Assembly (NCBI GenBank): GCA_918272565.1
Contig: CAKJYW010000011.1
Span: 1 to 63,913, forward strand
Length of the DNA: 63,913 nt
Source: Bacilli bacterium
Lineage (GTDB): Bacteria; Bacillota_I; Bacilli_A; ML615J-28; CAG-698
Direction: 5' to 3'
Shown: piece by piece, positions 43,770 through 53,600 of the stretch
Numbering within the stretch: position 1 is the first letter of the stretch
Layout of the letters: each line of letters starts with the position of its first letter
Notes under the pieces: generated by a model
Database searches by the model: none
What the model was told of the DNA's origin: nothing
What the model saw: the letters and a program-made list of their open reading frames with translations, nothing else
Program-made: the position numbers and the translations under genes

Positions 43770-45062
43770 CTAACCTAATTTCTTTTTTATTTTTTCTATT
43801 TCACTAATACTTCTATTAACATAAGCCATCTTACGATCGCTCTTTTTTACATTACTATCAAGTTCATCAAATATTCCAAATATAACATTCATTGGTTGGA
43901 AGTCAACATGAGGTGAACTAATGTAATGAGCTAGGGCTCCAAGTGCAGTTACACTAGGAAAGTCAATCATATCTTCACCGTTTAAATATCTATACATATT
44001 GATAGAAGCAACCATGCCGCTACTAGCACTCTCTAAATAGCCTTCGACACCAGTAATTTGACCAGCAAAGAAGATATCACTATTATCATTCATTTGATAG
44101 TATTTATTCAATACTTTAGGTGAATTAATAAAAGTGTTACGATGCATCACACCGTATCTAGCAAATTCCGCATTCTCTAGCCCTGGAATCATTCTAAATA
44201 CTCTCTTTTGTTCTCCCCAAGTTAGATGTGTTTGAAATCCTACTATATTATATAATGTTTTCTCTTTGTTTTCTTCTCTTAATTGCACTACTGCATAAGG
44301 CGTAGCGCCAGTTTTAGGATCTCTTAAGCCAACTGGCTTCATCGGTCCAAATAGAAGTGTCTTTTCACCACGAGAAGCCATATCTTCAACTGCCATACAT
44401 CCTTCAAAAACTTTGAGTTCAAAATCATGTGGTGTAACTTTTTCTGCGTTTATTAATTCCTTATAGAAATTATCAAATTCCTCTTTAGTCATTGGGCAGT
44501 TTAGATATGATGCCTCTCCTTTATCATACCTACTTTTTAGATAAGCAATATCTTTATTTATACTTTCACCTGTTACAATTGGCGCAACACTATCAAAAAA
44601 ATATAAATAATCTTCTTTAAACAGCTCTTTTATTTTTATACTTAAAGCATCACTTGTTAGAGGACCACTTGCTATAATTACTGGTCCATCTGGGATTTCA
44701 GTTACCTCTTCATTTATTACTTCGATATTAGGATTATTCTTTAATTTTTCAGTTATATAATTAGAGAATAACACTCTATCAACAGCTAGAGCTCCACCAG
44801 CTTCAACTCTTGTAGCATCCGCTGCTTCCATAATAAGTGAATCAAGCATTCTCATTTCTTCTTTTAATAGTCCTATCGCATTAGTAATAGATGCAGCACG
44901 AAGTGAATTACTACATATAAGCTCACCAAAGCCACCAGTCTTATGAGCAGGTGTCATCTTTTTAGGCCTCATCTCATATAATTTAACCTTCACTCCACGG
45001 CGCGCAAGTTGCCAAGCAGCTTCACTCCCCGCAAGCCCTGCTCCAATAATTTTAACTTCCAT
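43770..45062 (-). CDS. trmFO: tRNA m5U54 methyltransferase, folate-dependent
   Basis: 430 aa. FAD site [18 protein letters not shown], the [13 protein letters not shown] segment with a catalytic Cys, and [26 protein letters not shown] are diagnostic. It makes T54 of tRNA using methylene-tetrahydrofolate and FADH2. First of a run with xerC and dut; a terminator separates it from the TPR gene upstream. Confidence 0.95.
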   Translation of the reverse strand: MEVKIIGAGLAGSEAAWQLARRGVKVKLYEMRPKKMTPAHKTGGFGELICSNSLRAASITNAIGLLKEEMRMLDSLIMEAADATRVEAGGALAVDRVLFSNYITEKLKNNPNIEVINEEVTEIPDGPVIIASGPLTSDALSIKIKELFKEDYLYFFDSVAPIVTGESINKDIAYLKSRYDKGEASYLNCPMTKEEFDNFYKELINAEKVTPHDFELKVFEGCMAVEDMASRGEKTLLFGPMKPVGLRDPKTGATPYAVVQLREENKEKTLYNIVGFQTHLTWGEQKRVFRMIPGLENAEFARYGVMHRNTFINSPKVLNKYYQMNDNSDIFFAGQITGVEGYLESASSGMVASINMYRYLNGEDMIDFPSVTALGALAHYISSPHVDFQPMNVIFGIFDELDSNVKKSDRKMAYVNRSISEIEKIKKKLG

Positions 45063-45112
45063 ATTTCTATTTCCTTCTTAGTATATTTTACCATAAAAGA
45101 ACTTAATAAAAA

Positions 45113-45148
45113 AGACCAAAAAGATTAACACAATAATCTTTCTAGTCT
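45113..45148 (-). terminator. Terminator after the TPR protein gene
   Basis: AGACCAAAAAGATTA (45113-45127) pairs with TAATCTTTCTAGTCT (45134-45148) with minor mismatch; TTTTTT follows on the minus strand. Confidence 0.85.
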
Positions 45149-46049
45149 ATTCTTTTAATAGCTCATATTCTTTACTTTCACGAAAATCAGCTAGTTCACT
45201 ATCTTTTTCTATCCAACTAATTACATCAACTTTCTTAAGTTTTACATATAAAAAGCATCGATAAGCATCTAGATAGTTTTTATATATCGCATTTAAGCAT
45301 CCTAAGTTATACCAAAGATTCAAATTCTCTTTGTTTTTGCTTATACCTTTTAAGTAATAATATTTACTATTTTCATAATCTTTATATACATCTTTATATA
45401 ATACCCCTAAGTTATAATAAACAAGTTCATATGGTTTATCGCACTTTATTTCATCTAAATAATGCTTTAAAGATAAATCATATTTTTCTAGTCTACTATA
45501 AATTACTCCTAGGTTATAATTAACCATCTCTTTGTTATTACTAATATTATATGCTTTTAATGTATATTTTAGCGCTTCATCATATTTAGAATGTCTTTCA
45601 TACCAAGAACCGATATTAAGATTAACCCAATAATCATTCTTCATATCTTTTGAGGCAACTAAATAATATTTAATTGCTTCTTTATCATTCATCTCATCTA
45701 ACATTCTAGCGATAGCAAAAGCATATTTGGCAATAGGATCAATAGAATATGCTTTTTTATAATTGAGTAGCGCTTCACTGTATTCGTTATTCTCATCTAA
45801 GATGTAGCCTAAGCAATAAAAACTTCTGGCATAGTCTTCCTCTTCCTCTTTGATTATACCTTCAATTAGTCTTTTCGCATCATTAAAACGTTTTGCTTCG
45901 GAATATATTAATCCTAAGTCTAAGGCATCATCAACATCACAGAACTCTTCCATTGCTTCTTCAAACAAGCTGATTGATGCGTTTATGTCTCCACTGTTAT
46001 ATGCACGTCTAGCATCAATTATCTTCTTTTTATAATCTTCATATTCCAT
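45147..46049 (-). CDS. Tetratricopeptide-repeat protein
   Basis: 300 aa made of about seven TPR units (for example SALLNYKKAYSIDPI, DEALKYTLKAYNISN, SKYYYLKGISKNKEN). Such repeats bind partner proteins; no catalytic part is present and no signal peptide. Begins within the stop of the CPBP protease gene upstream (TAATG), so it may be its cytoplasmic partner. Confidence 0.8.
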   Translation of the reverse strand: MEYEDYKKKIIDARRAYNSGDINASISLFEEAMEEFCDVDDALDLGLIYSEAKRFNDAKRLIEGIIKEEEEDYARSFYCLGYILDENNEYSEALLNYKKAYSIDPIAKYAFAIARMLDEMNDKEAIKYYLVASKDMKNDYWVNLNIGSWYERHSKYDEALKYTLKAYNISNNKEMVNYNLGVIYSRLEKYDLSLKHYLDEIKCDKPYELVYYNLGVLYKDVYKDYENSKYYYLKGISKNKENLNLWYNLGCLNAIYKNYLDAYRCFLYVKLKKVDVISWIEKDSELADFRESKEYELLKE

Positions 46050-46819
46050 TATTCTAATCCTCCATAAATATATAGAAGTGTTGCTATAACGGAAAAGAGA
46101 TTATTAAGTAGATGTATTCCCATTGAAACATATATGCTTTTCGTAAAATAATAACTTAATACAATTACTAAAGCTAGTGGGATATATTGAAAGATAAAGA
46201 TAATACTCTTAAAATCAGTTACATGCATAAAGGAAAAGATTAGAGTAGATAGGATAATAGTTAAAACATCATGAACATGAAATTTATACTTAAGTGTATC
46301 ACACAAACTCTTCCTAAATAACATCTCTTCAACAAACGGAGCACATAGTACTACACTTAGTGCCATAAAGACATTCCCTTCTCCACCAAGTGCTGTATCA
46401 ATTATCTCTTGATTTTCTGATGTATCAACTATTCCAAACGCTTCATAGATAGAAGCCGATACATATGTTAAAACAATGCAAAGAACAAATCCACCAAAAA
46501 TAAATCCTATGTTTTTAGCGAGGCTACTTTTAAAAATCTTAAAATCATTTTTTAAGTCAGCCTTTAGCATAAAAATGAAGAAGAATATTAGTGGTATTTG
46601 ATATAAAAACTGTATTAAAGATAATGCTTCATAATAAGCAGGATTGCTTTCTAAATCATCAAAAACAATACCTGGATATTTATAAGATAACAAAAATCTA
46701 ATGCTTACAGTATAAACCATTGAAAGAAGTAAGAAGAGTATTGCCCCAATAACTAAAGAAAGCAAATATTTATTCTTATTTGCTTCCTTATTAAATACTA
46801 TTTCTCTATTTTCTTCCAT
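46049..46819 (-). CDS. CPBP-family intramembrane protease (CAAX protease-like)
   Basis: 256 aa, about seven transmembrane helices. Abi/CPBP motif 1 EEMLFRKSLC (catalytic Glu pair and Arg) at about 163-173 and motif 2 FSFMHV (His) near 200; the third conserved segment is less clear (MGIHLLNNLFSV, His/Asn). Family members process small peptides or membrane proteins, and are often linked to bacteriocin immunity. Co-transcribed with the M28-like gene (2-nt gap) and the TPR gene. Confidence 0.8.
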   Translation of the reverse strand: MEENREIVFNKEANKNKYLLSLVIGAILFLLLSMVYTVSIRFLLSYKYPGIVFDDLESNPAYYEALSLIQFLYQIPLIFFFIFMLKADLKNDFKIFKSSLAKNIGFIFGGFVLCIVLTYVSASIYEAFGIVDTSENQEIIDTALGGEGNVFMALSVVLCAPFVEEMLFRKSLCDTLKYKFHVHDVLTIILSTLIFSFMHVTDFKSIIFIFQYIPLALVIVLSYYFTKSIYVSMGIHLLNNLFSVIATLLYIYGGLE

Positions 46820-46821
46820 CT

Positions 46822-47769
46822 TTATTTAGTTACAGAGTTTTCTACTCTTCCCTCAATGAAATCTTTGATAACCATTGTTAAAAAGTCGATGTTTTCTTCT
46901 TCGATATGGTCATCTCTTCTAGGCTTAATAGTGTCTTTATAATATCCACCATTTTCCTTAACATCTTTATAACAAGTAATTGATGCATGATCAAATCTCT
47001 TGAATGATAAATAGTCGTTGACATCAGTCTTATTATCTTCTTTTAACTCAACGTTGTATCCGCGTTTATGGTATTTTTCAAATAGTTCCTTTAGTTGCCA
47101 AACGAATCTTGTTTCTCTATACCAACTAATGGCGAAGTCACGACCAATACCAACTGTATCAATAAAGAAGAATTTCTTATCTTCCTTAGACACTAACATT
47201 CTTTGATCAATCATCATTTTAGCTAAAACTTTGCTTCCTTTTAAGCCTCTGTCTCTATTATCGATAAAGACATATGCTACTTCGTTTTTAAAAGTCTTAT
47301 AATCACTCATTAGATTTAGTAGTGTAAGTATTCCACTAGTGTTGTCATTATATGAAAACTTCTTAGTGATTGGAATAATTCCACTAATTCTTAAAAAGCC
47401 GTATAGACCTAATACGATAGGAATGAAACCTAAAGCAAATAACTTTGGTAAAAATATCATTATTAAAGCACCTAACGCTCCACCTAAAACCAAAGATAAT
47501 ATCTCAAGCAAAACGTGGCAATATGCGTAGTTTCTTTCGATTATCATAGGCAAGCGTGGTGGAGTATCATAGTGAGCACAAATAACATATTTTGCGCTCT
47601 TCAAGTCCCCAACAATAATATTTTTCGCAATCTTTCTTTCTGGAAAAATTGATGTTTTTAGGTTTAAATCATGGGCTTTCTTTTGAATATAATCACGGAA
47701 GGCTCTCTTCTGTGCATTAGTGAATCGACTTTGATAAAACGTCAAATCCTCATAATACTTTCTAATCAT
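46822..47769 (-). CDS. M28-like metallopeptidase relative with altered active site, membrane-attached
   Basis: 315 aa. M28 features are AHYDTP (His66, Asp68) and NDNTSGI (bridging Asp142), with two hydrophobic helices (about 85-125) inserted between them. In active M28 enzymes the next motif is DNEE-x-G, giving general base and ligand Glu; here it reads DNRDRGLKGS (Arg172, Asp173). A later His (DHIEEEN or DDHIE region) may be the last ligand. It may be a pseudo-peptidase or use other residues. Starts on the last base of the thrS stop (TAATG). Confidence 0.65.
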   Translation of the reverse strand: MIRKYYEDLTFYQSRFTNAQKRAFRDYIQKKAHDLNLKTSIFPERKIAKNIIVGDLKSAKYVICAHYDTPPRLPMIIERNYAYCHVLLEILSLVLGGALGALIMIFLPKLFALGFIPIVLGLYGFLRISGIIPITKKFSYNDNTSGILTLLNLMSDYKTFKNEVAYVFIDNRDRGLKGSKVLAKMMIDQRMLVSKEDKKFFFIDTVGIGRDFAISWYRETRFVWQLKELFEKYHKRGYNVELKEDNKTDVNDYLSFKRFDHASITCYKDVKENGGYYKDTIKPRRDDHIEEENIDFLTMVIKDFIEGRVENSVTK

Positions 47770-49682
47770 TACTCTTTACCTAAACTCTTAACCTCTCTTT
47801 TAATCATTTCAACAAATTCATCGATGCTAACAGTAACTTTTTCTTCGCTACCATATTTACGATATGTAAGCATATTTGAATTCATTTCATTATCGCCACA
47901 TACTAATTGATATGGAATCTTCTTAGTTTGAGCTTCACGAATCTTATAGCCTAGTTTTTCTTCTCTAGCATCAATTTCATAACGGATATTGTTTTCTTCT
48001 AAAATCTTACCAACTTTTTTAACAAAATCCATATGAACTTCTAGGCTAACAGGGATCAACTTGACTTGTACTGGAGCAAGCCATGTTGGGAAAGCACCAG
48101 CATAGTTTTCTGTAATAATACCGATAAAACGTTCAAGTGAACCGAAGCAAGCTCTATGAATCATTACTGGAGTCTTCTTAGTTCCATCATCAGCGATGTA
48201 CTTACAATCAAATCTTCCAGGAAGTTGCATATCAAGTTGCACTGTTCCACATTGCCAAATTCTATTCATTGAGTCACGAAGCTTAAAGTCAAGCTTTGGT
48301 CCATAGAATGCACCATCTCCAGGATTAATCTTGAAATTGTGACCTGTTGCTAGACATGCTTTCTTTAATGCTTCTTCAGCTTCATCCCAAACTTTTATTT
48401 CTCCAATAAAGTTATCTACTGGACGAGTAGAAAGTTCAATTGAATAATCTAAGCCAAAGATTGAATATACATAATCATACAAATCTAGGATTCTAGCTAC
48501 TTCATCACCAATTTGCTCTTCAGTAAGTAGGATATGAGCATCATCTTGAGTGAATCCTCTAACTCTAAATAATCCGTTTAAAGCACCACTTGCTTCATAT
48601 CTATGAACATTACCAAGTTCAGAATATCTTAGTGGCAAATCACGATATGAATGTAAGTCGTTCTTATAAACTAATATGGCACCAGGGCAGTTCATAGGCT
48701 TAATAGCATATGTTCCGTCTTCAACTTCGATTGTGAACATATCATCTTTATAATGATCCCAGTGTCCACTAGTCTCCCAAAGCTCACGATTTAGCATAAT
48801 AGGAGTAGAGATTGTTGTATAACCACGCTTCTTGTGTAAATCTAACCAGAAGTCTTCCAAAGTTCTTCTTAAAGTATATCCTTTAGGAAGCCAGAAAGGA
48901 AGTCCTGGACCATAGTCGCTAATCATAAATAACTCTAATTCTTTTCCAAGTCTTCTATGATCGCGTTTCTTACGTTCTTCTAGAATTTGTAAATGTTCTT
49001 TTAATTCTTCTTCAGTTGCAAAGCATGTACCATAAATTCTAGTTAATTGCTCGTTCTTAGAATCGCCTCTCCAGTAAGCCCCTGCAAGTTGTAATAACTT
49101 GAAGTTCTTTAGTAGAATAGTTGAAGCTACATGTGGGCCTCTACATAAATCGATATAATCACCATGTTTATATGTAGTAATAGTTGCCCCATCAGGAAGT
49201 TCATTAATGATCTCAGTCTTATATTTATCGCCTTTAAATAATTCTAAAGCTTCTTCTTTACTAACTTCTTTACGCTCAAATTTTAAGTTTTGACTAACGA
49301 TGTGCTTCATCTCTTTTTCGATTTTGTCTAAATCACTATCAGTAATCTTAACATCATCGCCTGGATTAACATCATAGTAGAATCCTTCTTCAATCGCAGG
49401 TCCTACACCAAACATACTATTTGGATATAATTTCTTAATAGCACTAGCCATCAAATGACTACAAGAGTGATTTAAAACATCTAGACTTCTCTTATCGTCT
49501 TTTGTGATTAACTCTAATTTAGCATCTTCATTAATTGGTCTATTTAAATCAACCATTTCTCCATTAACTAGTGCACAAATGGACTTTTTAGCAAGATTAG
49601 GTGAAATAGATTGAGCAATATCAAATGCACTTGATCCCTTTTCAAATTCTTTACTTGATCCATCTAAAAACATAACTTTCAT
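47769..49682 (-). CDS. thrS: Threonyl-tRNA synthetase
   Basis: 637 aa, standard length. TGS domain (1-62), editing N2 domain with HxxxH (LNHSCSHLMA) and HGDYIDLCRGPH, class II catalytic core (MNCPGAILVYKND, RVRGFTQDDAHI with motif 2 Arg, HRACFGSLERFIGII motif 3) and anticodon-binding domain (about 540-637). Charges tRNAThr. Preceded by a T-box leader and own promoter, so expression responds to uncharged tRNAThr. Confidence 0.96.
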   Translation of the reverse strand: MKVMFLDGSSKEFEKGSSAFDIAQSISPNLAKKSICALVNGEMVDLNRPINEDAKLELITKDDKRSLDVLNHSCSHLMASAIKKLYPNSMFGVGPAIEEGFYYDVNPGDDVKITDSDLDKIEKEMKHIVSQNLKFERKEVSKEEALELFKGDKYKTEIINELPDGATITTYKHGDYIDLCRGPHVASTILLKNFKLLQLAGAYWRGDSKNEQLTRIYGTCFATEEELKEHLQILEERKKRDHRRLGKELELFMISDYGPGLPFWLPKGYTLRRTLEDFWLDLHKKRGYTTISTPIMLNRELWETSGHWDHYKDDMFTIEVEDGTYAIKPMNCPGAILVYKNDLHSYRDLPLRYSELGNVHRYEASGALNGLFRVRGFTQDDAHILLTEEQIGDEVARILDLYDYVYSIFGLDYSIELSTRPVDNFIGEIKVWDEAEEALKKACLATGHNFKINPGDGAFYGPKLDFKLRDSMNRIWQCGTVQLDMQLPGRFDCKYIADDGTKKTPVMIHRACFGSLERFIGIITENYAGAFPTWLAPVQVKLIPVSLEVHMDFVKKVGKILEENNIRYEIDAREEKLGYKIREAQTKKIPYQLVCGDNEMNSNMLTYRKYGSEEKVTVSIDEFVEMIKREVKSLGKE

Positions 49683-49735
49683 AATAAATACCTTCTTTTA
49701 TTAAATTTAAGCTTATTTTCTTTATTATAGTGTTT

Positions 49736-50005
49736 AAAAAAGCCCTCAAAAAATAACAACTATTTTTCAAGGACGAAATATCACATAACGTGAATACCCG
49801 CGGTACCACCTTAATTCACTAGCCAAATAACAAACATGTTTGTGTTTTGGTTGTGCTCTTAATTCTAGCTTAACGCGCTTCCATTCGGGCTAATATTAGC
49901 CTGCTCAAGCGAGAGTAACAAATTTAGCTTAAGTAGTAGTTTCCACCATCCTACCTCTCTAGACCTCAGTTTTAAACCGTCATGTTCGCTTTCTTCGCAT
50001 TTCTT
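49736..50005 (-). promoter_or_regulatory. T-box riboswitch of thrS
   Basis: Minus-strand leader of about 300 nt with the T-box core GGTGGTACCGCGGG (49797-49810), AGAGAGG and GGTGGAAA stem I elements upstream, and a terminator (CCTTG...TTTTTTGAGGGC then TTTTTT, 49736-49775). Uncharged tRNAThr is expected to bind the specifier loop and acceptor bulge and stop termination. The specifier codon should be an ACN triplet; I cannot fix which one by eye. Confidence 0.92.
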
Positions 50006-50011
50006 TTTTTT

Positions 50012-50040
50012 ATTATATACTTTTTTTTAGCTTTTGTAAA
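50012..50040 (-). promoter_or_regulatory. Promoter of thrS
   Basis: TTTACA (50035-50040), 17-nt spacer, TATAAT (50012-50017) on the minus strand, immediately after the NUDIX gene. Confidence 0.85.
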
Positions 50041-50042
50041 GT

Positions 50043-50591
50043 CTATAGTTTTTTAGCTTTTTTTAGTTCGTCATATAGCATAATACCATATGCTGTCTTA
50101 CTATCTTTTATTTCACCACTTAAAACCATATCTAAAACTTTACTAAAAGGCATCTTAATAACGTCAATAAATTCATTTTCATCTAGATGAGTTTCCCCTT
50201 CCTTAAAGGTGTTTGTATAATAGAAATTAATCACTTCATTAGAATAGCCAACACTATTATACATTGAACCAATCTTGATGAGTTTATCAGTTGTTAGGCC
50301 TGTTTCTTCTTTTAGTTCACGATGAGCCGCCACAACCTCTTCTTCACCTAAATCAATCTTACCAGCAGGGATTTCATAGATTACTTCATTAATAGGATAT
50401 CTAAATTGACGTTCCATGTAGATATCATCTTTATCAAACACGAGTATTGCAACCGCACCATTGTGTTTAATATATTCCCTATGTGATTTTGCCCCATTAG
50501 GTAGGAGCACTTCATCTTTATGAACTTCAAGTAGTGTTCCTTTAAAAACTATTTCTCCACTTATTTTTTTTTCAATTAAATCTTTGTCCAT
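50043..50591 (-). CDS. NUDIX hydrolase, ADP-ribose pyrophosphatase type
   Basis: 182 aa. Full Nudix box: GKIDLGEEEVVAAHRELKEETGL, with the upstream EIPAG that is typical of ADP-ribose pyrophosphatases, and MERQFRYP. It likely hydrolyses ADP-ribose to AMP and ribose-5-phosphate. Single gene between the large surface protein and the thrS leader. Confidence 0.88.
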   Translation of the reverse strand: MDKDLIEKKISGEIVFKGTLLEVHKDEVLLPNGAKSHREYIKHNGAVAILVFDKDDIYMERQFRYPINEVIYEIPAGKIDLGEEEVVAAHRELKEETGLTTDKLIKIGSMYNSVGYSNEVINFYYTNTFKEGETHLDENEFIDVIKMPFSKVLDMVLSGEIKDSKTAYGIMLYDELKKAKKL

Positions 50592-50617
50592 TTTATCCTC
50601 ACTTTTTTAAAGAATCA

Positions 50618-50634
50618 GGGAAGCTAAGCTTCCC
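50618..50634 (-). terminator. Hairpin after the large surface lipoprotein gene
   Basis: GGGAAGC-TAA-GCTTCCC; the minus-strand U-tract is weak (TGATTCTTT), while the plus strand has TTTTT, so polarity is uncertain. Confidence 0.5.
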
Positions 50635-50641
50635 TTTTTCT

Positions 50642-53600
50642 TTATTTAACAACGTTAATAGTTACCTCAGCAGTTTGTACTTCACCGATATTGAGGTATG
50701 CTATAAGCTTAACTGTACCAACATTTATTCCAACAAACTCGCCATTAACTAACGCTAATACATTTTCATCCATTGTTCTATATGTTACACTACCGCCCTC
50801 AAGGTCGATTGCAACAGTTGGTAAAGCTGTGAAAGCTGAACCAACCTTAATTGTATAGCTATCATAATTGAAACTAATTACGCCACGAACTCGTTTTGTT
50901 TTATATACTTCATCGCCTCTAGCTTCTTCAAGTAAGGAATTAAGAATATAGATTGTGGCATCTGTTTGAATTGCTTCAAGTGCAAACTTATTTAACTTAT
51001 TTGTCATAAAGACAATAGATGTAAGTTTATCGTTATTAGTAAATGCATTCTTGCCGATAGTTACATTAGAATTAATGATTACTTTTGTAGCTTTGCTTCC
51101 GTTAAAGGCATCTTCACTAATTCTAGTAGTCGAATCAAGTACACTTATTACTCTTTCTCTACTCTTTAGTAAGTCTCCATAAAGGACAGTCTTATCTTTG
51201 TTATATAATAAGCCACCGCTTACATAATATAAATCATTTGATAATACTACTTCTTCTAAATTAGAGCACATCAAGAAGGCATTAGGACTTAAATATCTAA
51301 TAGATGCAGGGAGTGTAATACTAATTAAGCTGCTACATCCACTAAATGCACCGTCTAGAATCTCTTCAAAAATTGTTTGATTACTAATATCGATTCGCTC
51401 TAGATATGTACATCCGCTAAAGGCATTAGCGCCAATACGCTCTAATTTGTTACCAAATGTAACTTCTTTTAGTCTTGTACAATTACTAAACATGCCATCG
51501 CTAATATTTCTAAGACTATTAGGTAGAGATACACTAGTTAGATTAGTACATCCACTAAATGCTTCATATCCTACATCATTAATACTGTTAGGGATTACTA
51601 CACTAGTTAGAGTAGTTCCACCATAGAAGGCACGTGGAGAAATTGAACTAATAGTCGAATCGATTACTATTTGACCTGTTCCATCATACTTAGATTGATA
51701 TTTATATAATACCTTATCTATAACAACAAGTTTATTAGTGTTATTATTCATAAACTTAGTATTAGTAAAGGCATCTAAGCCGATATAGATTAATCCACCA
51801 CCAAAGTTGATTGTTTGTAAGTTAGTACATCCATAGAAAGCACTATCTAAAACATATTTAACTGATGAAGGAATAGTAACTTCGGTTAATGTTAAATTAC
51901 CTTTAAAGGCTTCTAGTCCAATTTTCTTAACTGTATAAGTAGAAATAAGTGATGGAATAACTACATTATTACTATTACCATTATATTTAGTGATGATACA
52001 TTCACCATCTAAAACTTGGTATTCAAAGTCACCACTTACGCCATTTTCTTCATATAATCCTAAAACAACAAAGTCATTATAATAGTCTTTATTTGCTGTT
52101 GATTTGTATTCATCTGAAATATTAATGATAAAGGCACCATCTTGCTTTTCTAGGCTTGGAGCAGCCATATTTCTAATAATTAGTGTAGATAGATCCTTAG
52201 GAAGAGCATTATAACCAATTACTTCAATTGTTTGAGATAATGTTAAAGTCTTAACATCGCTATAATACAATGCATAAGGAGCAAGTCTAGCTACATCACA
52301 TCCACCAAGAACACTGTCTAAAGTGATCTTGCTATATGTCTCATCCATTCTAACTATTACTGCTTTACCATCTTCGTCGATATAATAGATGATATCTTTA
52401 TATGTAACAAGGTTAGTAGATAAGCCAATTACTTCTTCATTCTTCCAGTTTTCATTTAATTTATAACGATGAACTAGATCATCACTTACCCTAATTACTG
52501 CAGGAGTGTTTGTGGCAAGAGATTCAAGTTCAATAACATTAGGTGAATCAATTACAACTTCAGCTAAATCTAAAGCACCACCAAATGCTAGATATTCTAA
52601 ATGAATAATATTACTTAAAACTGTAATCTTAGTTACTTTCTTAGTGCTAAAGGCAAATGATGCAACTCTTATTACGCTATAACCATTAATAGTTTCTGGA
52701 ATAGTAACTTCACTATCATTTCCTAAATATTTTAAGATTGTGGCAAACTTACCATTAATAGAATAACGGTATTCGCTAGTTTCAAATACTTCTGCGTTAT
52801 AAACTGATACAGTATGAGAAGGGAATCTAGCGCCATATTCACGCAAGACTTCACTCTCTTTATAAATCTTATCAGTTAGATAACAAATCTCTCCACCAAC
52901 ATTAGGAGCTACAAGCTTAGTAAACACAATCTCTAAAACATTTTCGCTACTTGCACTTCTTAGTGCATATAAATCGATAAACTCAATAGTATTATTGATT
53001 GTTATCTTTCTTACTTTACTATTATTAATTAATGCATATTTACCGATTGTAGTAACAACATGACCACCTAAAGTATCAGGAATAACGATATTACTATCAG
53101 TTGCATTAATTCTAATAATAGTTACTTCATCATCATATGTTCCATATACGTAATTAGCATTTGTTGAAATGATCATTGTCTTTGGATAAATTGCTAATGT
53201 CTTATATTTAGCTTTATAAGTATCAACCAATTCATCACTAACAAATACCAATGTTGCTTCACCAATTGCACCGTCTTCAATATCAATCATGCTATTGATT
53301 GTAATTATATCAATGTTACTTGTTGAGAATCCTTTCTTCAAGAACTCAACATCTTGTAAATTATGAACTTCAGGTATCACAATTTCTGTATTATTACCGA
53401 AATATTCAATGATTCCGTATTTGCCACCAATTGTTACATATGCAAAATCACCATCAATTGCTGAAAGCAAATACTTATTAGTAAAGTCATAATTTCCAAT
53501 TTCACTATCTTTGATATATACATTAGTATCTTTTAGCATTGTCTTTAGGCTAGCTTTATAACTATCGCTTAATACAACACCAGATTTAATAATCAAATAC

